Shown here piece after piece: positions 51,108 to 59,430 of a stretch of 64,000 nt of DNA. How positions within the stretch are numbered: position 1 is the first letter of the stretch; every line of letters starts with the position of its first letter. Origin of the DNA: an uncultured Gammaproteobacteria bacterium. Lineage in GTDB: Bacteria > Pseudomonadota > Gammaproteobacteria > Arenicellales > JAANXG01. The stretch covers positions 124,001 through 188,000 of the forward strand of contig CAMYJT010000002.1 in the NCBI GenBank assembly GCA_947258785.1, read 5' to 3'. Position numbers and translations under genes: made by a program. The notes beneath the pieces were generated by a model, which was not told the DNA's origin, ran no database searches, and saw nothing but the letters and a program-made list of their open reading frames with translations.

Positions 51108-52169
51108 TCAGCCCGATTTGGCCCCGGCGGTTCGCGCCGGTTTCCGGGAACCGGACCCGGATGAAAGTGGCCGGCCTTGAACCGCGATGCCCTCCTCTGC
51201 CATGGTCTTGGCCAACAGTTTGACACACGCATATACCGCATTCATGTATGGTGTCGGTGTCTCGGTGAGCCGCCCCAATTCGACGACCGAACCGAGCAAC
51301 GCGTCGGCCTCTATGGCCTTGCCGGCCTCAACGTCCTGCAACATGGAGGTTTTGTGCTTGCCCACCCGTTCGGCCCCCGCGATGCGCTTCTCCAGCGGTA
51401 CCCGGAAGGTCACGCCGAGTTTGTTCGCAATCGTTTGCGCCTCAGTCATCATCATTTCCGCCAGATGTCTGGTCGGAGGAAATTGACAGATATCGACCAG
51501 GGTCGAATGGCTCAATGCACTGATCGGATTGAACGTGAGGTTTCCCCACAGCTTGAGCCATATTTCGGCGCGCACATCGGAGAGAATCGGTGACTTGAAA
51601 CCGGCGTCGATAAGCATCCCGGAGACAGTTTGGGCGCGGTCCGATTCCGCACCATCGAGTTCCCCGACGGGATAACGCAACCCTTCGATATGACGGATTA
51701 CACCGGGCGCCGAGATCTCCGCGGCCGGGTAGGCAATACAAGCGAGGATGCGGTCGGGTTCAATGTGGGCGGCGATGACTCCGCCCGGATCGACCGCTTG
51801 TATCTGGTAATTCTCGTGCGGACCGCCTTGTTTGTAGAAGTACCACCACGGGATGCCGTTTTGGGTGGGCACGACGGTGGTTTGCGGCCCAAACAGGTGG
51901 GGCAATTGCGGCGCGACGGGCTCCAGTTGATGGGCCTTGACGGCGAGGATCACAACGTCCTGCGGCCCCACCGTCTGCAAGTCGCTGGTTGCCTCGACAT
52001 TCCTTGCAAGCTGCTCGGTACCGTCGTCCATGATGAGTCTCAGTCCCTGCCTGGTTATCGCGTTCAAGTGCTCACCGCGGGCAATGAGAGTGACATCCTG
52101 CCCGGACAACGCCAATTTGACACCGAGCATGCCGCCTATTGCTCCCGCCCCGACTATGCATACTTTCAT
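51108..52169 (-). CDS. 2-Dehydropantoate 2-reductase family protein
   Basis: A 353-residue ketopantoate reductase (ApbA/PanE family). The NADPH-binding N-terminus is MKVCIVGAGAIGGMLGVKLA, followed by VILAVKAHQLEPV and PTQNGIPWWYFYK. The C-terminal domain has EIWLKLWGNLTFNPISALSH (catalytic Lys region) and HKTSMLQDVEAGKAIEADALLGSVVE. It is longer than E. coli PanE (303 residues) and of a branch often not tied to pantothenate, so substrate is uncertain. ATG 52169. Upstream, TTAATG/CATTAA (52315-52331) is a weak inverted repeat. Confidence 0.86.
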   Translation of the reverse strand: MKVCIVGAGAIGGMLGVKLALSGQDVTLIARGEHLNAITRQGLRLIMDDGTEQLARNVEATSDLQTVGPQDVVILAVKAHQLEPVAPQLPHLFGPQTTVVPTQNGIPWWYFYKQGGPHENYQIQAVDPGGVIAAHIEPDRILACIAYPAAEISAPGVIRHIEGLRYPVGELDGAESDRAQTVSGMLIDAGFKSPILSDVRAEIWLKLWGNLTFNPISALSHSTLVDICQFPPTRHLAEMMMTEAQTIANKLGVTFRVPLEKRIAGAERVGKHKTSMLQDVEAGKAIEADALLGSVVELGRLTETPTPYMNAVYACVKLLAKTMAEEGIAVQGRPLSSGSGSRKPARTAGAKSG

Positions 52170-52450
52170 CACTGTGTCCCCGTCTATCGTTTCGAATGTG
52201 ACGACGCCGCACGGTCCCGGCCGCGCAGGCATCAAGGGCAATCTTCGTGGCCGCGTCACGCCTGACCGGTGCCCATTCTAAGTTGACCCGGCGCCGGACA
52301 TAAACCTTATTCTATTAATGTTTGGCATTAAATTCGTTAATATTTTTGTGTACCGCCCCTCCCTGCCGCGTCGATTATTGCCCTTGAAAAAGCGGTCGTT
52401 GGCGGACCCAAGCTGCTCGTCCATGTGGGTCAGGTGCGGCGTGTGCCTGT

Positions 52451-54268
52451 TCACGGCAAAGACCGTCTGAGCTCGTGGTGTTCCGGGTAGATGCGGACGC
52501 TGGGCACCCTCCCTTGCCTGAGGTCGTTTTGAATACATTCCCAATAGTCCACGGTCAACAGATCCCCATGCACGTCTCGAAACAAGCGGCTCAGGCCCCG
52601 GTCTCGCATTTGCAGACCCGATTCTATCTCTTCCGGCAAAAACACAAAGCCGTCTTCAAAATACCATTCGGGTATATCTTCTTCCCCATCAAATCTATCA
52701 GTATTGGTGCGGATTTTGACTTCCGTTAACCGCTCCAAAGCATCGTAATCGTACAAATACACCTTTAGAAATCTGCTCACTCCGTAATTTCTTGCATCGA
52801 GATCTTTATTGAAAATATTGGCCGCCGCGTTGTTTTTAATGCAATAGCCCAAGTTAACAATGACGGTTTCTCTGTCGGCAGTTGATGCGGTCTCCAGAAA
52901 TACCGGCAGTGGAGTCATTCGACGCTGTACGATGAGGTACTTGCAGACAACCGCATCGCGGCGAAGCGACACGCTCATCCCGGACTGATTCAGAAGCTCG
53001 TCGAGTAGTTCCGGATCAAACCAGCGCCTGTCGAGCTTGAGGTTATAATAGATGAGGTTGTCCAGCATACTGCCGGTACGATTGATTTCATGTACCCGTC
53101 GGTACTTGTGCAGCACCGATTCAATCCCCGCGAATTCGCCCCACTTGTACCCGTCGGTGGGTTTGTCCCGGATTACTTTGAGGTTGTACGCGGACGACGG
53201 AGACGAAAAGCCAATGGCCACCGTGCCTCGAAATCCGACCGCTGTCTCGAACACCTCCTTGGTAGAGGACAGTTCATTTTTCAGTTCGTTCATGACGGCC
53301 ACCTTGCCGACATGGTTGTACCCTATCGTTGAATAATGCAGCCCTACCGGCCGCGTCGGCATTAGCTTGTGCAAAAACGCGGATAATTCATGGTAGTAGG
53401 GGTTGGTGACGTGAAAATTGGCCAGGGTCGAGCTGAAGATATTGTGAGTGTCCGCCACGGAACACAAAACCGCGTCCACGTATATGCCTCGATCATCATT
53501 CAGCAGGGCTATGATGAGGGGGGCAATCGTCTCATCACCGAGAACCACCCTGCCGACGAGGTAAGCGCCCCGGTTCCGGTAGAGCCCTGCATCAACCATC
53601 TCGATGACCCGCGGGGCGGCTGATGAGACATTCCCCTTATCCAAACGTTGGCGCAGTCGTTCGGCAACCAACTCGGCATCCTCGCGCAAATTACGGTAGC
53701 GTGTTTCGAACCGCGGGATGTTGAGGATTTCGACGATGGCATCCGCTGTCACCCGGCCACCCACTGGAAAAACACGACATATACTGTCAGGCGGATGTCT
53801 GACAGCTTGCTGCGGTCCCCGGAAAGAGTATTCGACAGGCTTCCAATCGCCCTGATATATCTTCCGTCTAACCGAAAGAAAATAAGCAAAGGCGAGATCC
53901 GCCTCATAACGTCCTTCGATGAGCGGCAGGTATTGGCGCTCGATAACATTCCAAAGCGACTCGTCTTCAGCCACAGCCGGAAATACGCGCTTTACCCGCG
54001 GCCCTAATTGGTTAATACTGGCGCTGTACATGGATAAACGTTGCTTACTCAACGCCAGAGACTGCGGCGGACGCCGCTGTTCGAAAGCCCGCCGGGCCCG
54101 GTCTGGAATCTGCCTCGACTCACGATAGTACTCATCAAAGTTACACAAGATCCACCGCGCCACAATGGCGATCTTTTCGGCGTCTCGATCTGAGCGGGCA
54201 AGCTGTTCTGCATACACACCTTCCTCCGAAGCACAAAATTCCGTTCGCTTAATGGGAACGTTGGTCAT
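52451..54268 (-). CDS. aceK: Isocitrate dehydrogenase kinase/phosphatase, divergent
   Basis: A 605-residue protein with AceK organisation. The N-terminal regulatory half has YYRESRQIPDRARRAFEQR and LIEGRYEADLAFAYFLSVRRKIY. The kinase half has NLKVIRDKP (ATP Lys), RRMTPLPVFLETAS, NNAAANIFNKDLDARNYGVSRF with the catalytic Asp and Asn, LYDYDAL for metal, EDIPEWYFEDGFVFLPEE and HGDLLTVDYW. AceK switches isocitrate dehydrogenase between active and phosphorylated forms. Sequence is divergent: the usual HDRVGRMADT reads HEINRTGSMLDN and DYDE reads DYDA. No aceA, aceB or icd lies nearby. ATG 54268 has GGAGACC upstream. Confidence 0.82.
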   Translation of the reverse strand: MTNVPIKRTEFCASEEGVYAEQLARSDRDAEKIAIVARWILCNFDEYYRESRQIPDRARRAFEQRRPPQSLALSKQRLSMYSASINQLGPRVKRVFPAVAEDESLWNVIERQYLPLIEGRYEADLAFAYFLSVRRKIYQGDWKPVEYSFRGPQQAVRHPPDSICRVFPVGGRVTADAIVEILNIPRFETRYRNLREDAELVAERLRQRLDKGNVSSAAPRVIEMVDAGLYRNRGAYLVGRVVLGDETIAPLIIALLNDDRGIYVDAVLCSVADTHNIFSSTLANFHVTNPYYHELSAFLHKLMPTRPVGLHYSTIGYNHVGKVAVMNELKNELSSTKEVFETAVGFRGTVAIGFSSPSSAYNLKVIRDKPTDGYKWGEFAGIESVLHKYRRVHEINRTGSMLDNLIYYNLKLDRRWFDPELLDELLNQSGMSVSLRRDAVVCKYLIVQRRMTPLPVFLETASTADRETVIVNLGYCIKNNAAANIFNKDLDARNYGVSRFLKVYLYDYDALERLTEVKIRTNTDRFDGEEDIPEWYFEDGFVFLPEEIESGLQMRDRGLSRLFRDVHGDLLTVDYWECIQNDLRQGRVPSVRIYPEHHELRRSLP

Positions 54269-54400
54269 AACGGTCTCCGGCGGCTAGACGCTTGCACAGC
54301 CGATCCCCGTTGATCCGGATAGGCGCGAACCCAGCGACCAAGCATCTTTACGAAGGTCGTTCGAATTCTTCATTCAAAACCCGTATTGGCTTCGCCTTCA

Positions 54401-54540
54401 GCCCGGATATTGCACCAAAGATCCCGGACGATGGCGAAGAGTTCGGACGATAAGAACGCCGCGCTGGAATAAAACGCGCGGTCAACTGTGAGTTGAGTGA
54501 AGCGCAAGCCCAGGCGTTCGGGATCGAGCCAGGGCCGGAA
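54401..54540 (+). repeat. Dispersed intergenic element, copy C (full length)
   Basis: Starts GCCCGGATATTGCACCAAAG, continues through GATGGCGAAG and AAGAACGCCGCGCTGGAA, has a central hairpin TCAACT-GTG-AGTTGA (54482-54496), then GTGAAGCGCAAGCCCAGGCG and GGATCGAGCCAGGGCCGG. The hairpin sequence is unrelated to those of copies B and F. The remaining gap to 54785 shows no gene. Confidence 0.6.
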
Positions 54541-54785
54541 CAAGCGACTGCCCCGACACAGCGTGTCCTCCAAAGTACTGATCGACTTTCTGATTCCGAA
54601 CAACTTGCTGGCCTTTGGTTACGCCGCCTTGGTGCAGCATCAAGGTTGGCCGACTCGTGGCAATAGACGGCTTAAGTATCACGGATAGCGCCGAAGCACC
54701 AAGCCACACGCACAACACCGATGGTACACGCGGCGACCCGTGCCGGCCACCAGCCCTTACCATCACCAGCTGCAGTCAAGGCCAA

Positions 54786-55058
54786 TCACACCTTGAACAG
54801 AATCCACGCACCTATTCCAATGAAACCAATCCCGGCGATGTAACGCAAAGTCCGTTCGTTGATGTACGCGGATAATAAACCCCCGGCAATCACTCCGATC
54901 GCCGACGCGACGATGAGCGCGAGAGATGCCGCCGTAAACACTGTGAGTTTACTCACATTGCGATCCGCGGCAAACAGCATGGTGGCAAGCTGAGTTTTAT
55001 CCCCAAGTTCGGCAATAAACACAGCAGTAAACACGGTGAGAAAGATTTTGTAGTCCAT
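54786..55058 (-). CDS. GDT1/TMEM165 (UPF0016) family membrane protein
   Basis: A 90-residue membrane protein with three hydrophobic segments and the family signature ELGDKTQLATM (E-x-G-D-K-T). This is one half of the eukaryotic protein; bacterial relatives work as pairs or dimers and export Mn or Ca. The ATG is at 55058. The 363-bp gap on its 5' side was searched for a Mn-sensing yybP-ykoY riboswitch; none was found. Confidence 0.88.
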   Translation of the reverse strand: MDYKIFLTVFTAVFIAELGDKTQLATMLFAADRNVSKLTVFTAASLALIVASAIGVIAGGLLSAYINERTLRYIAGIGFIGIGAWILFKV

Positions 55059-55421
55059 AGCCTGATTCGAGTGTCGACGGAGCTGACCCAGATTTACTGA
55101 TACCAGAGTGAGATGTAGTCGCGCGTTTGCGCACGCTTGGCCCCTGGTATACGGCGTTAGGGTGAATCAAGTCAACTCAGCGCGGTAAAACAAAGCCTTG
55201 CAGGTGGAGCGAATTGGTTTGGGTAGTGCAGTAAGGCAGCTAAAAATTGTATGTGGCCCGCCCAGCACCCTGGTCAAACACCGACATCCGAAGCTGCCGG
55301 AAACCGGTCAACAAGCCCTGACCGGCACCCGACCGCCGATCAGTCCATACAATAAGATGAGAGTGCAGTCATCCGCTGTGCGCCTTTACAAGGATCTGAT
55401 CTGGCGTTTTACTCTGCATCC

Positions 55422-55853
55422 ATGGGATTGTATCGAACACGCCGGGAAGTCCCTTGGTCGTCACTGCAGGCCTATCAGGTGGTTGCCGACGTCGAACGTT
55501 ATCCGGAGTTTCTGCCGGGCTGGCGCCGGGTTAAGGTCATCTGTGCCCGGAACAACCTTGCTGAGGTGGAACAGGACATCGGAATTGGCCCTTTGTCGAT
55601 GCATTTTATGTCGACGGCGGAGTATTCCCCGAACGAAGGGATTGAGATCCGGTCCCACAACGGTCCGTTCTCGCGCCTGGATTTGAAGTGGGCATTCACG
55701 CCCACGACCGGGGGCTGCCTGGTCGATCTCTCGGTATCGGTATCGTTCCGCTCGGGTCTGCTCGACCAGGCGAGCCGCCGCCTCATTGAACCGATGGTCT
55801 ACCGCATTATGGAGGCCTTCGAGAGGCGCGCACGGGACCTTTACCAGCCGTAG
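55422..55853 (+). CDS. COQ10/RatA-type START domain protein
   Basis: A 143-residue START-domain (polyketide cyclase/dehydrase) protein. The N-terminus (REVPWSSLQAYQVVADVERYPEFLPGWRRVKV) and the DLSVSVSFRSGLLDQASRRLIEPMVYRIMEAFERRA region match the COQ10/RatA family, which binds ubiquinone or affects the ribosome. The usual neighbour smpB is absent, so the COQ10-like role is at least as likely as RatA. Its 3' end overlaps the His-rich exported protein gene by 13 nt, tail to tail. Confidence 0.85.
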   Translation: MGLYRTRREVPWSSLQAYQVVADVERYPEFLPGWRRVKVICARNNLAEVEQDIGIGPLSMHFMSTAEYSPNEGIEIRSHNGPFSRLDLKWAFTPTTGGCLVDLSVSVSFRSGLLDQASRRLIEPMVYRIMEAFERRARDLYQP

Positions 55854-56182
55854 TTCCAGCGCCGACGATCGTGTCGATGGCCCCGGCGATGGTCACGATG
55901 CCCATGTCTGTGTCCCCGCCAGCGATGCGCAAAGTGCCGGTGCGGACGGTGCCGCCATCCGTACCCAGGACCGTGATGCCCGCGGTAGCGGTGGCCCCTC
56001 CGGTAATGCCGATGCTCGTGGTGACGGGAACCCTCGTACCCGAAGAACGACCAGCCGCTTCCATAGTACGGTTCACCAAAGCGAAAACCGAAACCGTAAC
56101 CGTCTGCCAGCGCCACGCCGGTCGGCGCCAGGACCAGGACCATCGTCGAGCCGATCAATATCTGTCTGATTCGCTTGTTCAT
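55841..56182 (-). CDS. Exported His/Gly/Arg-rich small protein
   Basis: A 113-residue protein with a signal peptide (MNKRIRQILIGSTMVLVLAPTGVALA) and a mature part of about 85 residues made mainly of His, Gly, Arg and Tyr (for example RHHEHRHYRRGHRYRGHHG), with FGEPYYGSGW near its start. It could bind divalent metal in the periplasm; this is inferred from composition. A GAGGG site precedes ATG 56182. An 11-bp-phased CTGAAC array (56231-56258) and a TATGAT box stand upstream, suggesting control by an OmpR-type response regulator. Confidence 0.7.
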   Translation of the reverse strand: MNKRIRQILIGSTMVLVLAPTGVALADGYGFGFRFGEPYYGSGWSFFGYEGSRHHEHRHYRRGHRYRGHHGPGYGWRHRPHRHFAHRWRGHRHGHRDHRRGHRHDRRRWNYGW

Positions 56183-56202
56183 TTCTAACCCTCGCTCGCT
56201 AT

Positions 56203-56208
56203 ATCATA
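56203..56208 (-). promoter_or_regulatory. Candidate -10 box of the His-rich exported protein gene
   Basis: TATGAT on the minus strand, 21 nt before the ATG. The phased GTTCAG repeats end 22 nt further upstream, just above where a -35 would be. Confidence 0.35.
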
Positions 56209-56230
56209 GGCGCCATGCTACTCGGGGCGC

Positions 56231-56258
56231 CTGAACGAGCCCTGAACCCAAACTGAAC
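56231..56258 (-). promoter_or_regulatory. Three GTTCAG direct repeats, 11-bp spacing
   Basis: CTGAAC occurs on the + strand at 56231, 56242 and 56253, that is GTTCAG three times at exactly 11-bp spacing on the minus strand. Direct repeats with one-turn spacing upstream of a promoter are the usual target of OmpR/PhoB-family regulators. Confidence 0.6.
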
Positions 56259-56358
56259 GAGGCTATGCCAGTCGCGCCGCCGGCCGGCGGCTTGTGACAC
56301 AGCAACCGCCACCGGTAATAATAAGCAATTGATCAAATTAAGGTTTTCGGAAAATTAA

Positions 56359-56988
56359 ATGAACAAACCGCGTCATCTGCTGGCCAACAACAAAAAGTGG
56401 GCAGCGGCAATGAAAAAAGCCAATCCAACTTTCTTCGCCGAGTTGGCCAAATTACAGCAACCCGAATACTTGTGGATCGGGTGCGCCGACAGCCGTGTCC
56501 CGGCGAATGAAATCGTCGGCCTGCTGCCGGGTGAGATGTTTGTGCACCGAAACATTGCCAATGTCGTGGTCCACACCGATCTCAACTGCCTGTCAGTTCT
56601 GCAGTTCGCGGTGGATGCCTTGAAGATTAAACACATTATCGTCTGCGGGCACTATGGCTGCGGTGGAGTCAAGGCGGCGATGGAAAACAACGATCACGGA
56701 CTTCTCGAGGCCTGGCTGGCCAACATCAAAGACGTGCAACTGTTGCATCGGGCCGAACTCGAAGAAACATTGACCATGGGAACCAGATTCGACCGGCTGT
56801 GCGAATTCAACGTCATTGAGCAGGTCACCAACGTGTGCCGGACCAATATAGTTCAGCAGGCGTGGCATCGCGGTCAACAGCTGGCCGTGCACGGCTGGAT
56901 ATACGAGATTGGTGATGGAATACTGCAGGATCTGGATGTAACCATCAACAGCCTTGAACAGCTGCCCGCCTACTTCAGACTGACCTGA
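56359..56988 (+). CDS. Beta-class carbonic anhydrase
   Basis: A 209-residue beta carbonic anhydrase that interconverts carbon dioxide and bicarbonate. Zinc ligands are Cys in IGCADSRVPANEI, and His and Cys in CGHYGCGGV; Asp and Arg of CADSR form the catalytic dyad. The rest matches the E. coli Can group (MFVHRNIANVV, LAVHGWIYEIGDG). ATG 56359 is divergent from the His-rich protein. HisG follows after a 144-bp gap in the same direction. Confidence 0.94.
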   Translation: MNKPRHLLANNKKWAAAMKKANPTFFAELAKLQQPEYLWIGCADSRVPANEIVGLLPGEMFVHRNIANVVVHTDLNCLSVLQFAVDALKIKHIIVCGHYGCGGVKAAMENNDHGLLEAWLANIKDVQLLHRAELEETLTMGTRFDRLCEFNVIEQVTNVCRTNIVQQAWHRGQQLAVHGWIYEIGDGILQDLDVTINSLEQLPAYFRLT

Positions 56989-57132
56989 CCGCCATGTCAC
57001 ACCCGATAGGCACAAAGTGAAATCTTTCCCTGTGAGCAAACTTATACGTATTTGGCCTCATCCAAGCGCCGTGTCTCGTACCCTGAGAGCGAATCAAGGT
57101 GGGAGTCCGGTCAGTCATCTCGAGGATTGAGC

Positions 57133-58005
57133 ATGCGTAAGCTGAAACTCGGCATACCTAAAGGCAGCCTGGAATCGGCCACCATCGAGCTGTTTGGTCG
57201 CGCCGGCTGGGACATCCGCTCGCGATCCCGTAATTACTTTCCACAGATCGATGATCCGGAGATCTCATGCGCGCTGGTCCGTTCTCAGGAAATGGCGGTG
57301 TACGTGGCCAACGGCACGCTCGACATCGGCTTGACCGGTTTGGATTGGATTCTCGAGAACGACGTCGATGTCGTAGAGGTGTGTGATTTGGTCTACTCGA
57401 AAAGTTCCGATCGTCCATGTCGTTGGGTGTTAGTGGTGCCTCAAGATTCGCCAATTCAGTCCCTGCAGGACCTAAACGGCAAGAAGATCGCCACAGAACT
57501 CGTTAACTTCACGCGTCGCTATCTGGAACAGCATGGCATCGAGGCCAAAGTTGAATTTTCATGGGGCGCGACCGAGGCAAAGGCCGTTGAAGGTCTGGTC
57601 GACGCCGTCGTCGAAATCACCGAGACCGGAAATACGATCAAGGCCCACGGATTACGTATCGTTTGCGAACTATTGCAGACACATACCCGGCTGATTGCCA
57701 ACCAGGGCGCTTTGAATGATCCGTGGAAGAAACAAAAGATCGACCAGATTGCGCTGCTGTTGCAGGCGTCGCTGCGGGCGCATCAAAAGGTCGCTTTGAG
57801 CATGAACGTGCCGAAGGGCAAGATCGCCAAACTCGTCGCACTGCTGCCGAGCCTGCACGCCCCGACCGTAAGTCACCTGTATGGTGAAGGGTGGTTGGCG
57901 GTCGAGACGGTTGTCGACAGTGACAAGGTGCGGGACCTGATACCACGCTTGCGCGCGGCCGGTGCGGAGGGAATACTCGAATACGAACTACGGAAAATCG
58001 TGTAG
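57133..58005 (+). CDS. hisG: ATP phosphoribosyltransferase, long form
   Basis: A 290-residue HisG of the long form: catalytic domains (residues 1 to about 210, with KLGIPKGSLESATIELF, LDIGLTGLDWI and the phosphoribosyl loop VDAVVEITETGNTIKAHGLRI) plus a C-terminal ACT-like regulatory domain (about 215-290) that binds histidine. It makes the first step of histidine synthesis. Start ATG 57133 has GAGG 6 nt upstream. No other his gene is nearby. Confidence 0.93.
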   Translation: MRKLKLGIPKGSLESATIELFGRAGWDIRSRSRNYFPQIDDPEISCALVRSQEMAVYVANGTLDIGLTGLDWILENDVDVVEVCDLVYSKSSDRPCRWVLVVPQDSPIQSLQDLNGKKIATELVNFTRRYLEQHGIEAKVEFSWGATEAKAVEGLVDAVVEITETGNTIKAHGLRIVCELLQTHTRLIANQGALNDPWKKQKIDQIALLLQASLRAHQKVALSMNVPKGKIAKLVALLPSLHAPTVSHLYGEGWLAVETVVDSDKVRDLIPRLRAAGAEGILEYELRKIV

Positions 58006-58282
58006 CGGCCCGGCCGCAGCCGTAACCGCCACTCGCCGAACAGAATTACCGATGACCGCGCCAAAGGCATTTCAAGGTGTTGAGCGTGGCCCTTCGATTG
58101 GCGGTAGATCGCAGTGCGGCGACCGGATACGCCTCGGGACTGCGCACTTTACATAGGGTGCGATGACCGCTAAGGTAACCTCCGATCAGCCCGCAATCGG
58201 CATCGTGAATCCGTGATCTGGCAATGAGCGTAACCTCTGTGCCGCACTCACCCCGTCAATCGAAGACCGGGCGTTCCGCGTG

Positions 58283-58639
58283 ATGTCCGTGCTCGGCTTA
58301 CTTTATACACTGCTCATCGGCGCTATGCTGTCGTTATTCACAATCCTGCTGGCGGTTGCCATTGGCCGCAACGTCAAGACGGGCAACCGCTATCGGGCAG
58401 AACTGGCCCGGCGTATCGAACAGTTGAGACTGTCCGGCATGTTCAAAGCACTGGGTATCGACGTTGATCAACTGCTGCACCAACGCCCCATCGCCGAGAT
58501 CGATGCGCAACTGCGGCGTTGCGCGGAGTGCACGAAAAAGACTAGCTGCGACGAAGATTTGGCGGGCGGCGAGACCCCTACACCTGAGAACTATTGCCCG
58601 AATTACCCGCACCTCACCGCCGAGCAGAGAAATCCATAG
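58283..58639 (+). CDS. DUF6455 family protein with N-terminal TM
   Basis: A 118-residue protein: one N-terminal membrane segment (LYTLLIGAMLSLFTILLAVAIG), a helical stretch, then the DUF6455 pattern: LGIDVDQLLHQRPIAEIDAQL, RRCAECTKKTSC and YCPNYPHL. The four conserved Cys (CxxC, C and C) suggest metal or disulfide. Function is unknown. ATG 58283; a GTG directly before it is an alternative. Confidence 0.75.
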   Translation: MSVLGLLYTLLIGAMLSLFTILLAVAIGRNVKTGNRYRAELARRIEQLRLSGMFKALGIDVDQLLHQRPIAEIDAQLRRCAECTKKTSCDEDLAGGETPTPENYCPNYPHLTAEQRNP

Positions 58640-58670
58640 GCCCGTGGGCTGCGGACGACCAAGGTCCGCC

Positions 58671-59090
58671 TCACGAGCGGCAATTAGCGGGCAGATATCG
58701 GCTCGGAATGGCCGCGCTGGCGCATCTCCACCGTATCGCACCTTTCCCGGCTTCTGGAATAAGATCGATTGATTTTCCATCGATGGCGGGATCGCGAGCG
58801 TAAGTCACCCTGATTACACCGTTGTTGATTACGGCGACGCTGCTCACATGATCGCCGTTTATGCCTTCCGCGTCCGGCAGACCGGCTGCAGAATTGGTTT
58901 CCGGTGCCTTTCCATTGGCTTGCCAGGTGTCGGCGACCGCAACCTTGGCTGCCGCCGAGAGCTGTAATCCTTCGACCACCTTGGTCCGGACCTTGTACCC
59001 CTGATAAACCGGTAGCGCAATCGAGGCAAGGAGGCCGACGATCGCGACCACCACCGTGAGTTCGATCAGCGTGAAACCTCGTGGTCCCAT
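58671..59090 (-). CDS. Type IV pilin
   Basis: A 139-residue pilin (PilA/PilE type). The leader MGPRG is cut before Phe, leaving FTLIELTVVVAIVGLLASIALPVYQGY with Glu5, followed by a C-terminal disulfide loop (Cys in RWRCAS and Cys in PANCRS). It builds type IV pili or a related secretion pseudopilus. A sigma-54-like promoter at 59240-59255 supports control by PilSR or a similar system. ATG 59090. No pil genes are adjacent. Confidence 0.9.
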   Translation of the reverse strand: MGPRGFTLIELTVVVAIVGLLASIALPVYQGYKVRTKVVEGLQLSAAAKVAVADTWQANGKAPETNSAAGLPDAEGINGDHVSSVAVINNGVIRVTYARDPAIDGKSIDLIPEAGKGAIRWRCASAAIPSRYLPANCRS

Positions 59091-59239
59091 CTGTGAGTCG
59101 ATGTATCTGCCCGTATCGATTGGTGCGACCGATGCACGAGTGCCGCGGAACTGACTTGTTGGGCATAGGCCCAAGCGGCTTCCCGCTTTGCGCAGCCTTC
59201 CGAGTGCAGAGCGCTTATGGATCGCGATAGTTGAGACCA

Positions 59240-59255
59240 AGCATGAAACGTACCA
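59240..59255 (-). promoter_or_regulatory. Sigma-54 promoter for the pilin gene
   Basis: TGGTACGTTTCATGCT on the minus strand: GG at -24 and GC at -12 with exactly 10 bp between them. Only T for C in TGGCAC and A for T in TTGC differ from consensus. It is about 150 bp upstream of the pilin ATG, normal for pilA. Nothing else was found in the gap up to 59430. Confidence 0.6.
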
Positions 59256-59430
59256 GATCTGAGCGCAACCGGGAACGCTAAAAATAAACCATTTTAATTC
59301 AATAAGTTAAGAATCAAACGAGGCGCAGTATGGAGGACGAGACCGGGGCCCGGCTGGATCGATATGACGTTTTTTGTCAGCATGTTGACGCGTCCTCGTC
59401 GTCCTGCCCACGATCCGGTGTGCGGCCTGC

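Noticed and set aside
55059..55421. Possible yybP-ykoY Mn riboswitch before the GDT1-like gene
   Set aside because: The conserved GGGGAGUAG and related core elements were not found on the minus strand.
55198..55686. + strand frame overlapping the COQ10-like gene
   Set aside because: The COQ10/RatA reading in another frame has clear family motifs; this one has none.
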